Shown piece by piece: positions 55,728-62,343 of a DNA stretch of 64,000 nt. Within the stretch, counting starts at the first letter, position 1; each line of letters starts with the position of its first letter. This DNA is from Streptomyces hyaluromycini (GTDB lineage Bacteria; Actinomycetota; Actinomycetes; Streptomycetales; Streptomycetaceae), in NCBI RefSeq assembly GCF_002217755.1, contig NZ_BCFL01000029.1:1-64000 (forward strand). Reading direction: 5' to 3'. The notes under the pieces were generated by a model. That model did no database searches, had not been told where the DNA came from, and was given only the letters and a program-made list of their open reading frames with translations. A program made the position numbers and the translations under genes.

Positions 55728-57199
55728 ACGGTTGATGCCGAGGCGATGGCGGGCAGGCTCTCCTGGGTCCGGACCCGGCCGCGGCCCAGGGCCAGGGTGC
55801 CGAGGAAGCCGAGCGCCAGGGCGGCCAGGACGCCGAGGTTGGCGTACGCCCAGGCGCCGGACTTGCCGCCGAGGCCGAGCGGTCCGAGCAGATAGCCCTG
55901 CCAGGTCAGCCAGCTCGCGGCGGTGTTGGTGACCAGGCCCCAGCCGAGGGCGGTGGCGGCCAGGGTGAGGAGCAGGGGCAGGAGGGGGACGTCGCCGTAG
56001 CGGCCGGCGGGGCGGTAGAGGTCGGCCTCGTCGTAGTCGCGGCGGCGCAGCGCCAGGTCGGCGAGCATGATCCCGCACCAGGCGGAGATCGGCACGCCGA
56101 GGGTGGTGAGGAAGCCCATGAACTGGCCGAGGAAGTCGTCGGCGAAGAAGACGATGTAGACCGAGCCGGCGATCATCAGGACCCCGTCGACCAGGGCGGC
56201 GAGGTAGCGGGGCACGGGCAGACCCGCGGAGAGGAGGGCCAGCCCGGAGGAGTAGATGTCCAGGACCGCGCCGCCGACCAGGCCGAGGACGGCGACGACG
56301 GCGAACGGGACCAGGAACCAGGTGGGGAGGATGGTGGTCAGCGCACCGATGGGGTCGGCGGCGATCGCCTTGTTCAGGCTCTCGGAGGAGCCCGCCAGCA
56401 GCAGGCCGAAGACCAGCAGGAGGAGCGGGGCGACGGAGCCGCCGAAGGTGGTCCAGCCGATCACGCCCCGGCCGGAGGAGGCGCGCGGCAGGTAACGCGA
56501 GTAGTCGGCGGCCGCGTTGACCCAGCCGAGGCCGAAGCCGGTCATCATGAACACCAGCGCGCCGATGAACTCCTGGGCGGAGCCGGACGGGATCGCGTTC
56601 ACCGTCGCCCAGTGGATGTGGTCGGCGACGAGGACGACGTAGACGACGGTGAGGACGCCGGTCACCACCGTGATCACGGTCTGCAGCCGCATGATCAGGT
56701 CGAAGCCCATCACACCGCCGGCCACGGTCAGCGCGCAGACCACGATCAGCGCGACCACCTCGGTCTCGGTGCCGCCGCCCCAGCCGAGCCGGGTGAAGAC
56801 GGTCGCGGTGGCCATGGTGGCCAGGGCGGTCAGGACGGTCTCCCAGCCGACGGTGAGCACCCAGGAGACCACCGACGGCAGCCGGTTGCCCCGCACGCCG
56901 TACGCGGCCCGGCTGAGCACCATGGTCGGTGCCGAGCCCCGCTTTCCGGCGACCGCGATGAAGCCGCAGAGCAGGAAGGAGACGAGGATGCCGAGGACGC
57001 CGGCGGCCAGCGCCTGCCAGAAGGAGATGCCGAAGCCGAGCGCGAAGGCGCCGTAACTCAAGCCGAGGACGGAGACGTTCGCGCCGAACCAGGGCCAGAA
57101 CAGGGTGCGCGGGGTGCCCTTGCGGTCGGCGTCGCCGATCACGTCGAGCCCGTGCGTCTCGACCTGGAGCTGTCTGCCGGGTTCCCGTGTGTCCGCCAT
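55724..57199 (-). CDS. NCS1-family permease (cytosine/purine/allantoin type)
   Basis: A 491-residue secondary transporter with 12 predicted helices. TM1 region FWPWFGANVSVLGLSYGAFA, SRAAYGVRGNRLPSVVSW and FGLGWVNAAADYSRYLPRAS are hallmarks of the nucleobase:cation symporter-1 family (CodB, PucI, Mhp1 relatives). The substrate is a nucleobase, hydantoin or similar heterocycle, moved with H+ or Na+. ATG 57199 is the start. It is coupled to the isochorismatase-type gene downstream. Confidence 0.88.
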   Translation of the reverse strand: MADTREPGRQLQVETHGLDVIGDADRKGTPRTLFWPWFGANVSVLGLSYGAFALGFGISFWQALAAGVLGILVSFLLCGFIAVAGKRGSAPTMVLSRAAYGVRGNRLPSVVSWVLTVGWETVLTALATMATATVFTRLGWGGGTETEVVALIVVCALTVAGGVMGFDLIMRLQTVITVVTGVLTVVYVVLVADHIHWATVNAIPSGSAQEFIGALVFMMTGFGLGWVNAAADYSRYLPRASSGRGVIGWTTFGGSVAPLLLLVFGLLLAGSSESLNKAIAADPIGALTTILPTWFLVPFAVVAVLGLVGGAVLDIYSSGLALLSAGLPVPRYLAALVDGVLMIAGSVYIVFFADDFLGQFMGFLTTLGVPISAWCGIMLADLALRRRDYDEADLYRPAGRYGDVPLLPLLLTLAATALGWGLVTNTAASWLTWQGYLLGPLGLGGKSGAWAYANLGVLAALALGFLGTLALGRGRVRTQESLPAIASASTV

Positions 57200-57412
57200 C
57201 GTCGGCCCATCTGTCCAGGTGTGTTGGCTGGAGGCTAGGTCGGCCGTCGGCGGGGGTCAAGGACGAATGATCAGCCGGGATCGGCACAGCGGCCCCGGAC
57301 GGCAGCCTTCCGCACCCCGCCGGACCTGCGGCTCCGTCGACCGCGCGGCTCCGCAACCCGCTTGGACCACCCCGATTTGACACCGCCCATGATCCATTCC
57401 AACCTATGCTCA

Positions 57413-57427
57413 TGAAATCCATTTTCA
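57413..57427. promoter_or_regulatory. Zur-box-like 15-mer upstream of the CooC-like ATPase gene
   Basis: TGAAATCCATTTTCA (its reverse complement TGAAAATGGATTTCA) matches the Streptomyces Zur consensus TGAAAATGATTTTCA, as I recall it, at 13 of 15 positions. It lies 19 bp before ATG 57447 and just upstream of the AAAAGGAG ribosome-binding site, placing a repressor directly on the transcription start region. It is also unusually AT-rich for the window. Confidence 0.55.
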
Positions 57428-57446
57428 AAAGGAGCGACGGTTAGCC

Positions 57447-58406
57447 ATGCGTGTTGCCTTCGTCGGCAAGGGCGGCAGCGGCAAGACGACGCTGTCGGCC
57501 CTCTTCACCCGTCATCTGGCACGGTCCGGCGCGCCCGTCGTCGCGATCGACGGTGACATCAACCAGCACCTGGCCCACGCCCTCGGCCTGGACGAGGACG
57601 AGCTGTTCACGGCGCCGCCGCTGAGCGCGCGGACCGGTGAGATCAAGGACTACCTGCGCGGCACCAATCCCCGGATCGCGTCCCGGGAGGCCATGGTCAA
57701 GACGACACCGCCGGGGCACGGCTCGCGGCTGCTGCGGCTGCTGGGCGACGACGAGGTGCACTCCCGTCACGTCCAGGAGGTCGGCGGGGTGCCGCTGATG
57801 GTCACCGGGGCGTTCGCCGGGAGCGACCTCGGGGTGGCCTGCTACCACTCCAAGCTCGGCGCGGTGGAGCTGTACCTCAACCACCTGGTGGACGGCCCCG
57901 GCGAGTACGTGGTCGTCGACATGACGGCGGGCGCCGACGCCTTCGCCTCCGGTCTGTTCACCCGCTTCGACATGACCTTCCTGGTGGTCGAACCGACCCG
58001 CAAGAGCCTGTCCGTGTACCACCAGTACCGGGATCACGCGGCCGAGTTCGGGATCCCGGTCGCCGTGGTCGGCAACAAGGTGACCGGCGCGGACGACCTC
58101 GCCTTCCTGCGCGAGCGGGTGGGCGAGGACCTGCTGGCCCACTGCGAGCTGTCGCCGCACGTCCGCGCCCAGGAACAGGGACGTGACGGCGGCGGGCTGG
58201 AGCCGCACAACTCCCGGGCCCTGGACCGGCTGCGGGCGGCGGTGGACGCGCGGCACAAGGACTGGGACGCCTTCCAGCGGCACGCCGTGGAGTTCCATCT
58301 GCGCAACGCCGCCGCCTGGGCCGACGCGGCGACGGGCCAGGATCTGGCCACGCAGGTCGATCCGGACTTCCGGCACGGCCCGGCGGCACTGCCCGCCTTC
58401 GCCTGA
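57447..58406 (+). CDS. CooC-like deviant-Walker P-loop ATPase
   Basis: A 319-residue MinD/ParA-type ATPase close to CooC, which helps load nickel into carbon monoxide dehydrogenase. The deviant Walker A is AFVGKGGSGKTTLSALF (residues 4-20), switch I is VAIDGDINQHLAHALGL and Walker B is YVVVDMTAGADAF; VVEPTRKSLSVYHQYRDHA follows. CooC's CxC nickel motif is not seen. There is no carbon monoxide dehydrogenase gene in the window. A Zur-like box upstream suggests a role under zinc limitation, perhaps as a metal chaperone. The gene is 93 bp before an SCO5389-like gene. Confidence 0.8.
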   Translation: MRVAFVGKGGSGKTTLSALFTRHLARSGAPVVAIDGDINQHLAHALGLDEDELFTAPPLSARTGEIKDYLRGTNPRIASREAMVKTTPPGHGSRLLRLLGDDEVHSRHVQEVGGVPLMVTGAFAGSDLGVACYHSKLGAVELYLNHLVDGPGEYVVVDMTAGADAFASGLFTRFDMTFLVVEPTRKSLSVYHQYRDHAAEFGIPVAVVGNKVTGADDLAFLRERVGEDLLAHCELSPHVRAQEQGRDGGGLEPHNSRALDRLRAAVDARHKDWDAFQRHAVEFHLRNAAAWADAATGQDLATQVDPDFRHGPAALPAFA

Positions 58407-58499
58407 GACGCCGGTCTCCCGTCGCGCGGATCCCTTCTGCACAGACCCTCCTGAACACCCCCTTTCCGTAACCCCTTTGAAAGAACAGGACACCGCCAC

Positions 58500-58892
58500 A
58501 TGTCGCTCGACGTCTCCCCGCAGTTGCTCGCCGAAGCCGAGAACGGCGCGGTACGGGAGGAGGACTTCATCGAGACCGTCCGTACGTCACTGCCGTACGC
58601 GTACGGCCTCGTCGCCCGGCTGGCCGCCGAACTACGCGGCGGCACGGCCGAGTTCGCCGACAACCAGACCCCGCCGCCCTCGGAGAGGGAGCGCGGGCAG
58701 CTGCTGCGGGCGCTGTCCTCCGACGCGATCCGGGGCAGCCTGGAACGGCACTTCGAGGTCGCCCTCGCCTTCCAGAACTGCCACCGGGTCGCGGTGTTCC
58801 CGCCCGGCGCGCGGGGCGGCGAGACGCACACCCGCTTCACCTCGACGCGCGCGCAGATCCTCAACCAGTCGCCGGAGTTCCGCGACTGCTGA
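58500..58892 (+). CDS. SCO5389-like small protein
   Basis: A 130-residue protein with sequence that I recognise as the SCO5389-family type, conserved in actinobacteria and of unknown function. Features are EDFIETVRTSLPYAYGLVAR, FADNQTPPPSERERGQLLRA and LSSDAIRGSLERHFEVALAF, then QNCHRVAVFPPG with a Cys-His pair, ending ILNQSPEFRDC. The NCH and terminal Cys could bind metal, which would fit the upstream Zur-like box, but this is speculative. ATG 58500 follows AGGA. It lies in the same direction as the CooC-like gene. Confidence 0.75.
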   Translation: MSLDVSPQLLAEAENGAVREEDFIETVRTSLPYAYGLVARLAAELRGGTAEFADNQTPPPSERERGQLLRALSSDAIRGSLERHFEVALAFQNCHRVAVFPPGARGGETHTRFTSTRAQILNQSPEFRDC

Positions 58893-58898
58893 GTTCCC

Positions 58899-58927
58899 GC
58901 CGGGCGGCCCCACGAAGGCCGCCCGGC
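58899..58927. terminator. Bidirectional terminator between the SCO5389-like and IclR genes
   Basis: An 11-bp perfect stem GCCGGGCGGCC/GGCCGCCCGGC with a 7-nt loop lies between two convergent genes, 7 bp after one stop and 17 bp from the other, and can end both transcripts. Confidence 0.75.
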
Positions 58928-58943
58928 ACCGCGGTCGACCGCT

Positions 58944-59735
58944 TCACGCACCGACCTCGGTGGCGCGCGAGCCGTCGGCCCGCAGGCTCCGGGCGACGGC
59001 GTCGGCCGCCGCCCGGACCTGCGGGGCGAGTCTGAGCGGCTGGACGACCTCGACCGGACCGAACACGCCCACGGCGGCGATCACGGCCCCGCGGGAGTCG
59101 CGCACCGCCATCCCGAAACCGTCGCGCTCCTCGGTGAGTGTGCCGCGCATGACGGCGTGTCCCTCCCGGCGCACCTTGGTCAGGGAGCGCTCCAGCAGGG
59201 CACCGTCGGTGACGGTGTGCGGCGTGTAGGCCTTCAGCGGACCGGAGCAGACCTCCTTCTGTACGGATTCGCTCGCGTGGGCGAGCAGGACCAGGCCGAC
59301 CGCGGTGGCGTGCAGCGGCAGGCGCCGGCCGGTGTCGCCCCAACGGCCGGAGAACTCCGCGTCGCAGGAGACGAAGCCGAGGCAGACGCCCTCGGCTCCC
59401 TCCCGGATCGCGAGGATGGCGGCGGCCGAGGACTGCGCCTGCAGGGTGACCAGGTGCGGGAGTGCCCGCTCGGCCAGGGTCGCGGCGCGCGGCGCCAGGG
59501 AGCCCGTCTCCCACAGGCGCAGTCCGATGCTGTACGCGCCGTCGGCGGACCGTTCGAGAGCGCCCCAGAGCTGGAGCTTGTTGACGATGCGGTGAACGGT
59601 GGCGACGGGCAGCCCGGCCCTGCGGCTGATGTCGCTCAGCGACAGGGTCCGGTTGTCCTTGTCGAAGGCGCCGAGGATGCTGAGCGTCCGGTCGACGACC
59701 GAGCGCTCCGGTACGGCGGAGTGGGGAGTGGTCAT
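58944..59735 (-). CDS. IclR-family transcriptional regulator
   Basis: A 263-residue regulator with the IclR winged helix (VVDRTLSILGAFDKDNRTLS, then DISRRAGLPVATVHRIVNKL) and the C-terminal effector domain (ERALPHLVTLQAQSSAAAIL, AIREGAEGVCLGFVSCDAEF, RRLPLHATAVGLVLLAHASE). Such domains usually bind small organic acids. It is divergent from an AraC-type gene with 130 bp between, at the left boundary of the ACP-thioesterase-ketosynthase genes. It could control the cluster, the AraC gene or itself. Confidence 0.9.
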   Translation of the reverse strand: MTTPHSAVPERSVVDRTLSILGAFDKDNRTLSLSDISRRAGLPVATVHRIVNKLQLWGALERSADGAYSIGLRLWETGSLAPRAATLAERALPHLVTLQAQSSAAAILAIREGAEGVCLGFVSCDAEFSGRWGDTGRRLPLHATAVGLVLLAHASESVQKEVCSGPLKAYTPHTVTDGALLERSLTKVRREGHAVMRGTLTEERDGFGMAVRDSRGAVIAAVGVFGPVEVVQPLRLAPQVRAAADAVARSLRADGSRATEVGA

Positions 59736-59865
59736 CCCGATCAGTTCCCTTCACGTCGTGGGTGCTTGCTGACTCCTGCGTGCACCAAGGGTGATCTGAC
59801 ATCGGGCGGCCGCCTCTATCATTGAAGCGTCAAGTGGCCAGTGAAAGGTCGATTCCGGAACGTTC

Positions 59866-60762
59866 ATGGTCGATTTCGCATCGTTACCGATCCCCGTCAT
59901 CGCGTACACCCCTGTCTGCCGCCCGGGCCTCGGTATCGCGTTGACGACCGTGCGCGAGCTGCACGCCAAGGCTCCCCCGGAGCTGCTCACCCGGCCGCAC
60001 CGGCTGGCCTTCCACCAGATCGTGCTGTTCACGGAGAAGTCGGGCTCCTACGGTGTCGATTCCACCCGCTTCCCCTGCGGCCCGGGCACCCTGCTCTGGA
60101 CCCGGCCCGATCAGGTGGTGCAGGCCTGTCCGGCAGCCGGGGCGGACGGCGACGTCATCATGTTCACCGAGGCGTTCCCGCTCCAGATGGGCCCCCGGAT
60201 GGGGCTGCTCGACGATGTGCTGCGCCCCTCGCACTGGGTGCTCACCGAGCAGGAACTCGCGGCGTTCCAACAAGTTCTGAGCCTGCTTCAGGAGGAGTTC
60301 CAGCGGCCCGACCGGGGCTTCGGCGAGGAATTGCTGAAGCATCTGCTGGCCGTCGTCCTGCTCCATGTCGACCAGGTGTGCCGCCATCGTCACCCGGACG
60401 GCGAGGACGGCGCCCCGAGCGGGGAGGCCGGCGAACTGTTCATGCGGTTCCGCCGCGAACTGGACCGTTCCTACGGCTCCACCCGGCTGGTCGAGGACTA
60501 CGCGGACGCCCTGAACTGCAGTCCCCGTGCCCTCGCCCGGGCCTGCCGCGCCTTCGCCGGCACCTCCACCAAGGACCTCATCGACGCCCGGGTCGCGCTG
60601 GAGGCCCGCCGGCTCCTGGTCCACACGGACCTGCCGATCAGCGCCATCGCCCGACAGCTCGGCTTCTCCGAGGTGACCAATTTCGGGAAGTTCTTCACCC
60701 GGCGGGTGGATATGACACCGGGCGCGTTCCGTCGTGAGGCAAAGGCCCGCAGTCAACCGTAA
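59866..60762 (+). CDS. AraC-family transcriptional regulator
   Basis: A 298-residue regulator with a C-terminal double helix-turn-helix AraC domain (about residues 195-295): LVEDYADALNCSPRALARAC, RAFAGTSTKDLIDARVALEA, RRLLVHTDLPISAIARQLGF, SEVTNFGKFFTRRVDMTPGA. The N-terminal part is a cupin-like sensory domain (LLTRPHRLAFHQIVLFTEKS). It lies next to the divergent IclR gene and 380 bp upstream of the ACP gene, and may activate that cluster. The ribosome-binding site before ATG 59866 is weak. Confidence 0.87.
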   Translation: MVDFASLPIPVIAYTPVCRPGLGIALTTVRELHAKAPPELLTRPHRLAFHQIVLFTEKSGSYGVDSTRFPCGPGTLLWTRPDQVVQACPAAGADGDVIMFTEAFPLQMGPRMGLLDDVLRPSHWVLTEQELAAFQQVLSLLQEEFQRPDRGFGEELLKHLLAVVLLHVDQVCRHRHPDGEDGAPSGEAGELFMRFRRELDRSYGSTRLVEDYADALNCSPRALARACRAFAGTSTKDLIDARVALEARRLLVHTDLPISAIARQLGFSEVTNFGKFFTRRVDMTPGAFRREAKARSQP

Positions 60763-61142
60763 GGTGCCGTCGCGAAGCGGCATTTCACCTTCCAGTCACT
60801 TGATCCGCCACCAGGTAGACGCCTGTCAACCCGGATTTCTTTCCACTCTCCGGAAGAGCTGTTGTTCAGGATTCCGATAGCTGGCAAGACTGTGGCCTGC
60901 GTGCTTCGGGCGGCCACTCCGAAGTCTTCGCCGGGCTCGCGGGACCGTACCCCCGCCCACGCGACGCAGCACCCCACCGAAGCGGAGCGCGCCGAAGACT
61001 TACTGACAAGTAATTCGCAGTGCCCGAAGGCGTTCCGGGAAATGTGACGCGCCCGACGATTCCGCGGGCTTTACGGCCGTCTATGGCAGACGTGCGCCCA
61101 TTGCCCGCGCGCCCCACCCACCCTCAGGGAAGGACGACCATC
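60763..61142 (+). other. Intergenic region before the ACP gene
   Basis: 380 bp with no convincing gene and lower GC than its flanks in the first 140 bp. A 5-4-5 inverted repeat TTACTgacaAGTAA lies at 61000-61013. The promoter of the ACP-thioesterase-ketosynthase operon must be here, but I see no clear hexamer pair. Confidence 0.6.
61000..61013. promoter_or_regulatory. Inverted repeat TTACT-N4-AGTAA upstream of the ACP gene
   Basis: A perfect 5-bp-arm inverted repeat 130 bp upstream of ATG 61143, in an AT-rich patch that stands out in this genome. It is a plausible operator or -10 region for the biosynthetic operon. Confidence 0.4.
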
Positions 61143-61409
61143 ATGGCCGCAGTGACCGCTCGTGAGGCCGAGGACTGGCTCATCGGGAAGATCGCACACC
61201 GCCTGGGCGTGGCAGACGACGAGGTCTCCCGCGAGGTGTACTTCGACGAACTGGACCTCGACTCCACCGAGGCGCTCATCCTCGCCGGCGAGATGGAGAA
61301 CTGGCTCGGTTTCGAGCTGAGCACCACGACGCTGTGGTACCACCCGACTGTCAAGGACCTGGCCGCCTATATCGCGGAGGAGAGTTCCCAGCGTGCGGCC
61401 GCCGCGTGA
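61143..61409 (+). CDS. Free-standing acyl carrier protein
   Basis: An 88-residue four-helix carrier protein. The phosphopantetheine Ser lies in DELDLDSTEALILAGEMENW, where DST replaces the more common DSL. The helix I AREAEDWLIGKIAHRLGV and helix III-IV YHPTVKDLAAYIAEESSQ fit the ACP/PCP fold. ATG 61143 is preceded by GGAAGGACG. It overlaps the following thioesterase gene by 17 bp, so they are co-translated. It probably works with the downstream ketosynthase gene. Confidence 0.88.
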   Translation: MAAVTAREAEDWLIGKIAHRLGVADDEVSREVYFDELDLDSTEALILAGEMENWLGFELSTTTLWYHPTVKDLAAYIAEESSQRAAAA

Positions 61410-62250
61410 GCTGACGCCGCCGGTCGTCCGCCCGTTCCGGCAGGCCGGGCCCGGCGGCCGGACGGTGTACGTGGTGCACCCCGGCGCGCTGGCGGCGCAG
61501 GTCTACCGGGGGCTGGCGGACGCCCTGCCGGAGGGCGACGGACTGACCGTGCTCGATCTGTCGGGCGTCGCCGAGTACGCGCAGGCGGCGCTGAACGGCG
61601 GCCGGGCCGCGACCACCGTGCAGGACCTGGCCGACGGCCTGGCCGCGCACCTGGAGCCGGAGCAGGGCCCGTACACCCTGGCGGGCTGGTCCTTCGGCGG
61701 GGTCCTCGCCCACGCCATGACCCGCTCCCTGCCCGCCGGCCGGCTCCCCGGGTCCCTGGTCCTGCTGGACAGCATCGCGCCCGTCGACGCGTACAAACAG
61801 CCCGACGACGCGCTCGAACCCGCCCTGCTCCTTGGCTGGTTCGCCATGTACCTGGGCGCGAAGCGCGACCGTGCCGTCGGCGTCGACCCGGCGGCGCTCG
61901 CCGGGCGCGGCACCGACGAGGGGCTCCCCCTGGTGCTCGACGCGGCCGTCGCGGCCGGGGCGCTCGCCGCGGACACCCCGCTGCCCGGACTGCGCAAGCT
62001 CTACGACACCTACGTCGACGGGCTGCTGCGCAACAACCGCCTCACCGCGCCGTACCGGCCCGGACCCGCCCCGCTCCCGCTGGTGCTGGTCAAGGCCGAG
62101 CGCGGACTGCTCCCCGAGGACGCCTCCCTCGGCTGGGAGTCCCTCGCCGCGCGCGGGCTGACCGTGCGCCCCTGCCCGGGCGACCACTACACGATGCTCG
62201 CCCGTCCCGACGCGCTCGCCGTGCTCGCACCGCTGCTGCACGCCGCGTAA
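61393..62250 (+). CDS. Thioesterase of PKS/NRPS type I (alpha/beta hydrolase)
   Basis: A 285-residue stand-alone thioesterase. The nucleophile elbow is AGWSFGGVLAHAM (Ser in GWSFGG), the acid follows in VLLDSIAPVDAY and the base His lies in CPGDHYTMLARPDAL near the end. GPYTLAGWSFGG is the usual block of type I PKS/NRPS thioesterase domains. It would release an acyl chain from the ACP of the neighbouring system. GTG 61393 overlaps the ACP gene and follows GAGGAGAG. The next gene begins 93 bp downstream. Confidence 0.88.
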   Translation: MRPPRELTPPVVRPFRQAGPGGRTVYVVHPGALAAQVYRGLADALPEGDGLTVLDLSGVAEYAQAALNGGRAATTVQDLADGLAAHLEPEQGPYTLAGWSFGGVLAHAMTRSLPAGRLPGSLVLLDSIAPVDAYKQPDDALEPALLLGWFAMYLGAKRDRAVGVDPAALAGRGTDEGLPLVLDAAVAAGALAADTPLPGLRKLYDTYVDGLLRNNRLTAPYRPGPAPLPLVLVKAERGLLPEDASLGWESLAARGLTVRPCPGDHYTMLARPDALAVLAPLLHAA

Positions 62251-62343
62251 CTCCCTTTCTCTTTCCCCCCTTTCGCGTGTCACCCCCAGGGCCCCGTACC
62301 GACCCGGGCTGTCCAGGCCCCGTCCGACCAAGAGAGCCTCGCC

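Noticed and set aside
57447..58406. Nitrogenase iron protein or ParA partition protein
   Set aside because: The Walker A is of the deviant type, but the Cys ligands of NifH are absent and there is no ParB partner; CooC-like fits best.
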